Below are positions 25,201 to 34,500 of a DNA stretch of 64,000 nt, piece after piece (position 1 is the stretch's first letter; each line of letters begins with the position of its first letter). The DNA lies in assembly GCA_949775045.1 (NCBI GenBank), contig OX459103.1, forward strand, positions 3,914,002 through 3,978,001, in the 5' to 3' direction. Position numbers and translations under genes: made by a program. Below the pieces are notes generated by a model. The model was not told the DNA's origin. It saw only the letters and a program-made list of their open reading frames with translations, and ran no database searches. The stretch comes from Metridium senile. Lineage: Eukaryota; Cnidaria; Anthozoa; Actiniaria; Metridiidae.

Positions 25201-27964
25201 ATTTGAAGTAATCAGAAAAATAGAAAGAATGAATGGATAAAAGAAGAAATAAATAAATGAATGAGAAAAAGAAAAGAAGGAAAAAGAGAAGGAAAAAGGA
25301 ATGAAAGAATGTTTAAAAGAATAAAAGAAAGAAGGAATAAAAGAAAGCAGGAATAAAAGAAAGCAGGAATAAAAGAAAGAAGGAAGAAAAGAAAGAAGGA
25401 ATAAAAGAAAGAAGGAATAAAAGAAAGAAGGAATAAAAGAAAGCAGGAATAAAAGAAAGAAGGAATAAAAGAAAGAAGGAATAAAAGAAAGAAGGAATAA
25501 AAGAAAGCAGGAATAAAAGAAAGCAGGAATAAAAGAAAGAAGGAATAAAAGAAAGAAGGAATAAAAGAAAGAAGGAATAAAAGAAAGAAGGATTAAAAGA
25601 AAGAAGGAAGAAAAGAAAGAAGGAAGAAAAGAAAGAAGGAAGAAAAGAAAGCAGGAAGAAAAGAAAGAAGGAAGAAAAGAAAGAAGGAATAAAAGAAAGC
25701 AGGAATAAAAGAAAAAAGGAATAAAAGAAAGAAGGAATAAAAGAAAGGAAGAAAAGAAAGAAGGAATAAAAGAAAGCAGGAATAAAAGAAAGCAGAAATA
25801 AAAGAAAGAAGAAATAAAAGAAAGCAGGAATAAAAGAAAAAAGGAATAAATGAATGGGAGAAAGAAGAGAAGGAAATAGAGAAGGAAGGAGGGAAAAAAA
25901 GAATGAATGAATGAAAAAAAGAATAAAAGAAAGAAAAAGGATAATGAGAAATTAGAAATGAGAGAAAGAAAACACAAGAAATAAAGAAGGAAAAAAGAAA
26001 AGAAAAATAATTGAAAGAAAAGAAAAAAAGAAAGAAAAGGAGAAAGAGAAATAGAAAGAAAGAAGTAAGTAAAGAAAAGGAAAAATTAATTTAAGTAAGA
26101 TTAAAAAAAAAATCAAATGCATTATTCAAATTATAATCAAAATCAGTTTCCAAATGCACGTTTTGTAGGTAATCCACGTTTTAATAAAACAGACTTTCAA
26201 GGAAACAAAATAGAACAGGTGGTTGGCGTGACCGATCAGTATAACATTAATTAAAGGAAGCCGAAAAACGTAGTTTTCAAGTACTTAAAAGAATCTAACT
26301 TAAAATATTCTCTTCATAAACATCACAAATGCCGAAAGAAAACATATATGAAAGTTAAATTAAAATTTCCACGCGTTATTGATGCTAAATATACTGAAAA
26401 CTGTTACGGCGAAAAGTATGTATTTTGTTATAAAAAAAAAGCCGCTCGTAAAGGATTGCCGCTTTGGAGCTCGAGGAAGCCATTTGAATGCTTTTAGAAA
26501 GCCACTAAAATACATCCTGATGACGCTTGCTGGCGTTTAAATGGCTTGACAGGAATAACTAAAAATAACTTTTCAAAATGTTGCTTTAAATAAATATATG
26601 TTATTTTAGTAACGTCTTCGGAAGGAAAAAACAACAAATTTAAAATAAATAAAAAAGATCAAACACTTCCTATATTAAAACTTTGACAATAATATAACTG
26701 CATGAATAAAACGGATTTAATCAGATCAAGAATTAAGAATTAAACACACAACTTACTTTAATAAAAACTCAAAATAAAATAAATTGTTTTTTTTTTAAAT
26801 CAATAAACTTTCACCAACAATTTATCACAACGACTAAAAATAATGTAAAAATCTAGAAGAAAACTAAATAAAACTTAAAAAAAGCCGTCATTAAAAAGCA
26901 AGTTTAAAAAGAAGAAAAAACCTTATAAAAATCCTTTTTAGTAGAGAAAAGTTTCTTTCGATAATTTGTGTTGGAATTCTAACGACGTATAAAACCCACG
27001 ACGGAAAACACGAAGATTTGTCGGACAGAAACTGGACACTCCAGCTGCACCTATTTGTTTATTGTCCTCATAAAATACCTTAAAACCAGACAAGAGGGAA
27101 AGGTCTTTTCTACCGAAATCGTGCAGCAAATCATGGCTATTCTATCGTGATTTCAAAATCAAAGAACCATTGAACAGAAATCATCAACGAGCACTTGAAA
27201 TTCAATACGTTATTATGTCAAAGATTGAATAGAAGCTTGCTTGTAGTCTGTGCAAACTTTGTAAGGACTGAATCGTCACGGTTGGGATTTTTCGTCTACT
27301 TTTCATTCCCTAATTTTCTTTCAAAGAACAGTTGTTTGAACATCATATACAAATCATTTAAGATGTTGTATTACAGTTAATAAACATACCAAAATGGCAG
27401 ATTTCAGGAAACAAAATAAACCAGTCCCCACGTGAAATAAAAATTAATAAAAAAACTTAACACAATAAATGTGAAATGTACTTCTGATTTTAAATTACTA
27501 AAAAAAATTACGAAATTATCAGATTAAAAGGATCGATTGAGAGTTTCCCGAGTTTTGGAAGTGATACTGCATGAGTTTTTGACACGTGTACTTAGGTGAG
27601 TAAACGATGGAGATGTGTTCAGTTCATTATCTAGACTCTTTGGCTTGAATTCAAAGCTGTGCAAACTTATACTCACCCTGACTGATATATTGTAGTGTTT
27701 GCATGATCTTTCAAATCGTTTAAAACCATCAGTCTTCTCTGTTGCGATGGTCAACACAAGCAATTCAAGTTCTTGAGGATCTGAAATCACAATAAAAAGT
27801 CGATTCAGCTTTGAAATCTACATAATCAAAACAAACATGTCACGATCAAACGTTCGAATCGCTAATTCATTACCTTTGGAGAAGGATCGAGTTTGGGATG
27901 TTGCAATTTGGCTGAGAATGGACAGGAAGATTCCACAAGAAATCAGGAGGATTTTCGCGGACAT
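13220..27964 (-). CDS. PLOD: Procollagen-lysine 2-oxoglutarate 5-dioxygenase (lysyl hydroxylase)
   Basis: Nineteen coding exons: 27874-27964, 27677-27780, 24924-25060, 24341-24455, 23671-23719, 23339-23451, 22638-22701, 22217-22314, 21021-21122, 19816-19947, 19315-19454, 18523-18750, 17651-17783, 16780-16893, 15952-16020, 15382-15546, 15058-15144, 14649-14774, 13220-13375. All phases agree, giving 740 residues, the usual family length. A signal peptide (about 1-24) leads to a glycosyltransferase-like N-half with D110-x-x-D113 (FSDSYD) and a C-terminal Fe/2-oxoglutarate dioxygenase domain with H669-x-D671 (RPHHDSS), H719 (LTHYHEGLP) and R731 (WGTRYI). The enzyme hydroxylates collagen lysines in the ER, with Fe2+, 2-oxoglutarate and ascorbate. 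As in many invertebrates this may be the single PLOD; whether it also glycosylates, like human PLOD3, cannot be read here. The gene ends IDP*. Confidence 0.96.
13540..14165. repeat. (GGTT)n-type G/T-rich array in last PLOD intron
   Basis: GGTTGGTAGGTGGGTTGGTT-type units form about 620 bp with imperfect larger blocks (for example the TTCTGTTGGTGGATTGGCTG block recurs about 230 bp apart). The G-rich strand has repeated GGG/GG runs. Confidence 0.92.
14440..14575. repeat. Dispersed repeat, copy 1
   Basis: This stretch, with TATTACGCAAATACGCACAT and CTTGAGACGGGAAA, recurs in the opposite orientation at about 20850-20985. The same peptide-like string in two apparent frames is a shadow of the repeat. 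Confidence 0.8.
15185..15345. repeat. (CATT)n array
   Basis: ATTCATTCATTC units, imperfect, within a PLOD intron. Confidence 0.85.
15665..15887. mobile_element. TA-flanked mariner-like MITE
   Basis: Both ends read CAGTGC(G/A)ACTACTCGAACC and continue through AAGGCCACCCAAACAAATTT. TA dinucleotides flank both sides (15663-15664 and 15888-15889). No transposase. Confidence 0.87.
16094..16243. mobile_element. MITE with GTTTCGTATGACTATGAAA ends
   Basis: The left end TAGAGTAGGTTTCGTATGAC is mirrored by the right end GTCATACGAAATCTGCTCTA. It is internally GC-rich and sits in a PLOD intron. Confidence 0.75.
16252..16630. mobile_element. Inverted-repeat element with ACCCTATGCAAAAAG ends
   Basis: ACCCTATGCAAAAAG at the left is matched by CTTTTTGCATAGGGT at the right, about 380 bp apart. 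It includes GGGACTGGGAACGAG, seen near other elements in this window. Confidence 0.6.
16905..17635. repeat. Complex satellite based on CATGACTTAACGTAAAGTGA
   Basis: Roughly 36-45 bp units alternate CATGACTTAACGTAAAGTGA with CATGGCTTGACGTGGCATGA. TTAACGTTAA and CACGTG palindromes recur. It fills the intron between PLOD exons 16780-16893 and 17651-17783. Confidence 0.93.
18240..18480. repeat. (CAAT)n / (CATT)n array
   Basis: Imperfect TCAATCAATCAATCA and ATTCATTCATTC tetranucleotides within a PLOD intron. Confidence 0.85.
18785..19300. repeat. Complex satellite based on TGTGACATGACTTGTGACTT
   Basis: Units such as TGTGACATGACTTGTGACTT followed by TGCATTGA are repeated with variation over about 500 bp. 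It shares the TGACATGACTT core with the array at 16905-17635, two introns away. Confidence 0.9.
19490..19735. repeat. (GACT)n array
   Basis: GACTGACTGACT tetranucleotides, about 60 bp uninterrupted around 19580-19640, with imperfect flanks. Confidence 0.93.
20850..20985. repeat. Dispersed repeat, copy 2
   Basis: The reverse-oriented partner of 14440-14575. Shared features include AAATACGCACA, ATGGAAAACGATTAAAAAAC and GTACGCATGTGCGTATTTGC. Confidence 0.8.
21165..22195. repeat. TTGA-derived array with a 76-80 bp higher-order unit
   Basis: A 1 kb array of TTGATTGATTGACTGA words. Between about 21665 and 21985 a larger unit of 76-80 bp (beginning TTGGTTGATATACTGATTGA and including ATGGACTG and ATTAATTG) repeats several times, a sign of block amplification on top of the tetranucleotide. 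Confidence 0.9.
22745..23095. repeat. (GAAT)n array
   Basis: GAATGAATGAAT with GGATGGAT variants in a PLOD intron, followed by a short (ATG)n run at 23142-23168. Long Phe/Ile/His-rich frames here are repeat translations. Confidence 0.92.
23783..23968. mobile_element. MULE-like MITE, copy 1 (9-bp target duplication)
   Basis: The ends are TAGCCTCCTCCGTAGGC and GCCTGCGGAGGAGGCTA. The exact nonamer ATATGCAAC flanks both sides (23774-23782 and 23969-23977). Nine-base duplications are typical of Mutator-like elements. Same family as 59820-59971. Confidence 0.9.
24528..24700 (+). repeat. Dispersed repeat, partner of 58905-59080
   Basis: ATGAATAATTAATGAGA, then ATCCTGATTTGCATAAGTTT, then TAACTGG and a TTTATTTT stretch appear in the same order and orientation at 58905-59080. 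Confidence 0.8.
25175..26090. repeat. Long purine-strand array (AAAGAAGGAATAAAAG)n
   Basis: GGAATAAAAGAAAGAAGGAA-type units run for about 900 bp with almost no C and few T on the plus strand. In the PLOD pre-mRNA this is a long C/U tract ending about 115 bases before the exon 3 acceptor at 25060. Confidence 0.93.
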
Positions 27965-28444
27965 CTTGTCGTGACGGTGAAAACTCTACAGTGCGAGGAA
28001 TCAAGTTTCACGTTTGATTAAATATCTTGAACATCCGCCTGGTCCATCCTACGGAAAGAATGTGATCACGTGGGAACGCTAAAGTTAGGCCAGACACGCT
28101 TGAAATATAGCTTTTTAATAGCACTGAACAATTTTCAAAACACATTAGAAAATTACGATATTACTGATCTCTCTCTGTGTTTTTTTTTTTAGAAAACAAA
28201 CAGCGCGTAAAAATAGCAGCTGAGAGAATTAAAGACCCAATGTAACTTACCAGCATGCACAGCGCGAAGGATTGAATTTCGTGGACCATGAAAGTCATTC
28301 AGACATTTTGATAACTTTTACGATGTGAGTAGCCTGCTGTTCAGACTCTTTTTTTACACACAAAATATTCGCAAAAAAACCTGATTTTGAGCGCCAAAAT
28401 AAAGAGTCTGCACATCAGGCTACTATGTGAGTGGGTATTGTTTA

Positions 28445-28565
28445 CAGTGAGGACTCTCGAACAGTGAACACTTTGAGTTTTTTATTACTTTTTGTAACCC
28501 ACATCCCTTGAGTGAATAGATTAGAAATAAGATTTATTATGGACACTTAGTGTATTTGGACACAC
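28445..28565 (-). mobile_element. Truncated copy of the 31987-32187 MITE
   Basis: It starts CAGTGAGGACTCTCGAAC and then carries GTAACCCACATCC, GATTAGAAATAAGATTTATT and CACTTAGTGTATTTG, the reverse complement of the right half of the element at 31987-32187. The other end is missing. Confidence 0.75.
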
Positions 28566-28569
28566 TCCC

Positions 28570-28935
28570 GGGGGGGGACCCTGTTTATGACAGAAAAAAA
28601 CAAATTCGTATACCCTGTTTATGACAAGGGATAAAAATGGGACCCTGTTTATGACAGTTTACAGTTTAGGACCCTGTTTATGCCGCGAAAACGTGCTGAA
28701 TTTCACGAAAGACGAAAGACCGCGCTGCTCATCGTATTACCTTATTAATATACCTGAATATGACAAAAAAAACTAAGGAAATTGTGAAATGGGGTAAAAA
28801 TATACCCTGTTCATGACAGAAAACTCAAAAACCCATACCCTGTTTATGACAGAAAGCTCGAAAAACCATACCCTGTTCAGCGGATCATCCCCGTATAGTA
28901 AATATATGGGAGTACCCCCCCCCCCCCCCCCCCCC
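28570..28935. repeat. CCCTGTTTATGACAG repeat block with poly-C/G ends
   Basis: ACCCTGTTTATGACAG (and TTCATGACAG) recurs at least seven times between C/G homopolymer runs at about 28567 and 28917. The right end has GTATAGTAAATATATGGGAG before the poly-C, an architecture I associate with anthozoan repeats. Confidence 0.7.
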
Positions 28936-29142
28936 GGGGACACACTGCTTCATTTTAAGAGGTTTTAAAGCACTAGAAGGTTCAGAATTAAAATAAAAAC
29001 ATGAAAAAAGTCAAAGCCTCATTGTAATACTAAATCGTTCAGCGTTTTGCTGTATTTGTTTTCTCGTAAAACGACTGCCTGTGGATGAATTATAACATTC
29101 AAAATAAACAACGCAAAGCATGCTGGTAAGTGACCATGGGTC

Positions 29143-29226
29143 AACCTCGTTCCCAGGGCCCTCTCCCTTCGCTTTTGGGTGGGGCCCAAAAGCGAAGGGA
29201 GAGGGCCCTGGGAACGAGGTTGACCA
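29143..29226. mobile_element. Near-perfect GC-rich palindrome
   Basis: The left arm TCAACCTCGTTCCCAGGGCC (continuing CTCTCCCTTCGCTTTTGGG) is followed within a few bases by its complement. The hairpin has about 40-bp arms and almost no loop. Confidence 0.8.
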
Positions 29227-29367
29227 TGGGTCTTTAAATAGAACGAGTCCCCCCTGTTCATACGTCATGATATGGGGGAGATCTGGCTATTTTGCTAGTA
29301 TCCGACACACAGTATGGTGTTTACACCATCACACGACACTCAATTCAACATTGAGTATTATTTTAGA

Positions 29368-29583
29368 TACACCTACTTGCAGTAAGGTTGTCATACAAAA
29401 ATATACATTTGTTATAAAGAAAATAGAACATTTGTGATTTAGTACGATCGGAATTGATTAAAAGACAAAAGAAGATCACTTTTTGCCTTTTAATTAATTC
29501 CTTTCGCACTAAATCACAAATGTTCTATTTTCTTTGTGACAAATGTTCTATTTTGTATGACAACCTTACTGCAAGTAGGTGTA
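29368..29583. mobile_element. MITE, ACACCTACTTGC family, copy 1
   Basis: The ends TACACCTACTTGCAGTAAGG and CCTTACTGCAAGTAGGTGTA match, continued by GTTGTCATACAAAA and ATAGAACATTTGTGATTTAG arms. Related to 55830-56017 and 55053-55322. Confidence 0.85.
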
Positions 29584-29609
29584 ACAGGAGTTAGAAGTTT
29601 TTCTTTGGC

Positions 29610-29945
29610 TGCGAGACCATTGCTCTATTTCATTATGACGTCACGATGTGTTTTAGTGGGGGATGGAATCGCCGAAAACAATGGTAATTTCAACTAAATC
29701 TTCTTTCTCTTTGAAAATTGAGCTTCAAATTATCCAATTTTTATGTATGTTATGTGTCTATATAATACTTTCATATTTATGGCATTTTGTTGTCATTTCT
29801 TTCCTATCCGTCTTGTAAACGCAATTTTATCGTGTGTCTTGTATTATTGTTATGAATCTGTCCCCCACTGGCGACCATGATCCTTAGTGTTAGAACAATA
29901 GAATGTTTTGATGTGACGTCATAGTGAAATAGGACAATTGAATAT
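29610..29945. mobile_element. MITE carrying TGACGTCA in both ends
   Basis: CTCTATTTCATTATGACGTC at the left mirrors GACGTCATAGTGAAATAG at the right. Each arm contains TGACGTCA, a perfect palindromic CRE/ATF site. Lies between the PLOD and YBX genes. Confidence 0.7.
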
Positions 29946-30199
29946 TCCCGCCACAAAACGAAAGCGCGTTAACCATTTAGTTTCCCGCGCAAACCACAGG
30001 GAACCCATGTGATTCGCATTCTTTCATTATTCTTGGAGTTACAATACGCACGAGTCGATAATACTACTACTTTACACTTTATGATATGAACAGTCCAGAA
30101 CCGGGAGTACCATCGGTAAAAGATTTATCAAGTAAAAGATTTATCAACAAAGTTGCTTGTTGTTGGACAGATCATATCCTCAAAATCTCCTTGTGGTCA

Positions 30200-30412
30200 T
30201 CGGCTAATACCCCGTCTACACAGATCCGGATACTTTTGAAACCGCATACTTTTTGATGCGAATCGGCCTATCGTCCGCACGAATCCATTGAATCCGGTCA
30301 CCGAAACCGCATACTTTTACTTGAATCCTCCGGATACGCGGATTCGTGTGGACGCAAATATTTCTATGCGGTTTCAGCCGGATCGGATTCGTGTAGATGA
30401 AGCCTAAAGAGC
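30200..30412. mobile_element. Degenerate inverted-repeat element
   Basis: CCGTCTACACAGATCCGGAT at the left and ATCGGATTCGTGTAGATGAA at the right are imperfect mirror ends. AACCGCATACTTTT is repeated inside. Confidence 0.6.
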
Positions 30413-31598
30413 CCTGAAAAAGGTTAATACACGAGTCTGGCAAGTTTGTCTAAAGCTCAAGATTCTTTGTAAAATAACAAATGAACAGTCTTCCGCACAA
30501 TAAACATCACTTAATTAAACAGCACAACTTTCGCGAAAAAGGTTACCAGAAGAAAAAAAAGTTACCATGTCCAGGCTTTGCACATCGACTCTATGTATGT
30601 TCAACTTTTAGGAAAAAATCCCGGTGTTCTCGAGAAAAATCGGTAACTAAGTAAAAAGAAGCACATTCCTTTACCTACCTCAATTCCGAAATTGAACACT
30701 GCGTCAATCTCCAAGAGAAACGGTCTATTTTAGCTCGAATTCTCAGTTTCACAACCGCACTTCAGTATTTACGGTAAAATATGATATATGAATCATTGGT
30801 GAATGTTGTTATTCGATAAAGCGTCCGAAAAATTCTGAGATATGTATAAACCGTCAAATATGCATACGAATCACACTTCGTCCAAGTCCGCGGGGAGTTC
30901 CGGTTGAACAGAGGTGAACAATAGATTTCGTGACATCAACCATCTCCAGACAAAAATTTCTACAAACAATCCGTGAAATAAAATTGTAGTTCTTATTTAG
31001 TGGCTATCACTCAACCAGAACAGTCTAAGAAAAGGCAAACACAAAGAAGAAAATACTTCATTACACCTTTGCTTGTCTAGACAGTAAAAAATAGATTCTA
31101 TTTCACGGATCAAGTGTTTGCGCTCTATTAAAACAATTAACAAACAAGCTATAAGCAATCGTGTTTATTAAAGCCAGATGGACATGATGTAGTGTCCAGT
31201 CTTCCACATATATACTGTGCCACAGGGTACCCAAAATGGATAACCCTGGGAGCTTAACTTTTACAAGGTGGAACAAGTACAAGATGACAACATATCTCAA
31301 ACAATAGACAAAACCCATGATCTAAATTACAAAAAAAAGCATTATATGGGAAAAAGATAATACAAAACACAAAAAAGTTATGAAAAAAGTAAGGAATGAT
31401 ACAAGAGAAAAGTTGTTATAAACATTTCCAGAACAAAATTTTCTTACAGTATTGCCAACTAAAAGCAACAAAAATTGCATATAATTTCCAAAAAAAGGTT
31501 TCAATCCGGTTTTACAAAAAGGGTTAAGGGGAGGAGAATACACGATCATGGTTGAATCTAGTTGGAGCAAATTCTAATAAATGTTAACAATGATGTTT

Positions 31599-34500
31599 CT
31601 AGTTTTCAGGAGCAGCGTCCACTGGTGTTGGTTGTTGACCTCCTTTGTCCTGAATAATTGGGGGCTTCTGTTCTTCTTCTCCCTGTGGGCGAGGCTTGCG
31701 TCTGTAGCGTCTGAATCTTCTGCGGCGTGGAGGTTGGTCACCTTCTTCACCCTCAACACCCTCCTTTCTGTCCTCCTTTTGATCATCACTACGCTCTTCG
31801 TTGTCACTGCGAGGACGTCTAGATGTTTTAAAAAAATTATTATTTCTCAAGCACTGTAAAGTCAAGGCTCGTCAAAATACAGTGTCACACTAGTAAAATA
31901 TAGACTATTATTACTATCACAAATGGTATTCCATATTTCTTTTGCTGCAAAAATTCTTCAAAAGAGATAGATGCAGAAAGAGATAACAGTGAGGATACTC
32001 GAACCATGTACACTTGACTTTTTTCATGTTATTATTTTATCAACCTTCTACTGCTTCAAAACTTCTTAAATGAAGCAGTGGGCTCAAATACACTAAGTGT
32101 TCTTAATAAATCTTATTTCTAATCTATTTGCTCATAGGATGTGGGTTACAAAAATAACGGTTCATCACGGTTCGAGTATCCCCACTGTAACATTATTATT
32201 GTCAAACTTTTCAATGAAATTCAGGAGAGACCAGAAAAGACCAGCAAGACAACTTGAAAAACATTATGCAACTAAATATACAAGTCAACAGAAGAGACCA
32301 GCAAGTTTTCAAAATGGGTAGCATTGACAATTAATTATTATAATACCATGATCACCTTGGATTCTTTTGTCTTCCGAGGGGTTTACAAACCCGAATTTCC
32401 CTCATTCATACAACATGAGGGAAATTTAGAAGACAAAGAAATCCTTTGTCTTTTACTAAATTTCCCTTGCATAAATTAAATAGAGGGAAATTTAGTAAAA
32501 CACAAAGGATTTCTTTGTCTTCTAAATTTCCCTAATGTTGTATGCATGAGGAAAATTTAGGAGACTATCCCCCAATGGTCCCTCATCATAACAATCATCG
32601 AGACCATTCCTGGATCGTTTCGACCCAGTTGGAAATTTTTAACATAAAGGACCCTGTACTACACACAAGTCCATACACTTGTGGGAGTGTTCTACATACG
32701 TTATCACTAACATGGTTTCCTTGTTGCAAATGTTTTCCGAATCTGCGTCTGCGCACTCATACGATAAACCAAAAAAAGAAAACAAAGCAATTTATTTGTA
32801 AACTTTTGTTTGATTTCACCACTATCAAGCCTTAATGTGACGCGGAAACGCCCTCTACATGCTAAAGACTTTCTGAATGCTTTCGCTGTTCACGCTTTCT
32901 TGACTTAGAAACCCGAACATCGAATTGAAAAACATTTTTTCCCTTATTTCCTCGGTGATCATGGTATTACAAAGTAATACCATGGCACTCGGGAAATTAG
33001 TGTTTAAATTTCCCCGAATACCTCGGGAAAATTTGCGCAGCCCTCGGGACTTCCACAAATTTTCCCTCAGTATTCGGGGAAATTTAATCACTAATTTCCC
33101 TCGAGCCATGGTATTACTTATAAGAAATTGAGAAAACGTTGACAAGGAACTTACCGTGGTGGTCCTCTATATCGAGGGCGGCGTCTACGGGGAGGTCTCT
33201 GCTCTCCATCCTCCTGTGCTGAGCCATTTTCTCGGGGCTGTCCTTCACCACTTTCTCCTCCAGAGTGCTCATCTCTCCTAGGTCCTCGGGGACGTCTGTT
33301 ATAGTTTGGACGTCTATAAACATCAAATTGAGACATACTGTGTTAGAACCAATTATATATCACGCACAGATCAAGCACAATCTACCAGAAACTCAGAGCG
33401 TATATTAAAGCATCATTTAATAAAATCAGATTATTATGAAGATGTTCATCATTGTTTCTGGTAGTTGAACAGAGTGACATATCATGTTGACACATAATGT
33501 GATCTTTCAATGAAATCATACCACTAAGTGAGAAGCTATAATAATAATAATAATAATTTGCTAATAAAGCGCTGATTCAAGTCTGTTCTAAGCGCTGAAA
33601 AATAACATAAAAATACAAAATTATAATTTAAAAGCTAATTTGAACAAGTATGTCTTCAGTTTTGATTTAAAAATGGATAAATTTGAAAGGTCTGTAATTC
33701 TATTCCACAGCGAGTTTTTTCTATGGTAGTCACATGACCCTTTTCTACACATTTGTGTACAGCAAAACCCAACATGTCACATCTGATTTCAACTTGAATC
33801 CAGAATATCTTTTGAATTAAATAAAAGAGTACATACCTTGGCCTTCTCCTTGGAGGCTTATCCGCATTATCTCCAGACTCAATGTCTTTGCCTTCTTGAT
33901 CTTCCTTTACCTCGCCGTTAGTAGCGCTGTCTGTTCTTTGGCGAGGGCGGCGCCTGTTGCGGCGATAACTGTTGTAACCACCATAGTAATTCCTTCTACG
34001 GCGTTCAGGTGCGTATTTGCTGCCCTCTACTGGTTTACCTTCTGGGCCGGTAACGTTTGCAGCTTCTAATCCCTAAAAAGAAATATTAACATGAACTGTA
34101 AACATCTAATAAATTATTAAAAATGTTTCAGCCAATCAGGCTCTTGCTTCTATATCATAAAAGGCTAACTGTGATTGGTCAGAATAGTGAAAAATAACAA
34201 GAAAATGTTTTGGAAACAGCTAATTGAATCAATAAGCAAGAAGCAAGAACAAAGATATGTTATGAAGACTGATCATCCTTTTACCTTTGAGCCGGAAACT
34301 ACATCAAACTCTACAACTTCTCCGTCTCCCACACTTCGAAGGAATTTCTTGGGATTGTTCTTCGTGATGGCTGTCTATAATGTAAGCACACAAGTAGTTT
34401 GTTAGTCACACTATTTCACTGAATATCACAAACAGAACAACGATATACAATTAGTTATATTATGTAAATTACAAAAAAAAATCAACTGAAATTAATCCAG

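Larger units (their letters stand above)
27965..31598. other. Intergenic region between PLOD start and YBX 3' end
   Basis: It holds the PLOD promoter and 5' UTR on the left and the YBX 3' UTR on the right. The middle is repeats: half of a mariner-like MITE (28445-28565), a CCCTGTTTATGACAG repeat block, a GGGAACGAGG palindrome, and MITEs at 29368-29583, 29610-29945 and 30200-30412. I see no further gene. Confidence 0.65.

Noticed and set aside
25141..25977. 278-codon Phe/Leu/Ser-rich frame resembling a membrane protein
   Set aside because: It is the complement of the AAAGAAGGAAT array and repeats with the DNA unit.
26938..27129. 63-codon frame in the AT-rich PLOD intron 2
   Set aside because: No recognisable domain and no splice relation to neighbours; composition is that of the intron.
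27524..27676. Continuation of the PLOD exon 2 frame to the left
   Set aside because: A good GT donor at 27671-27676 ends the exon, and the following residues do not match the family, while splicing to 25060 does.
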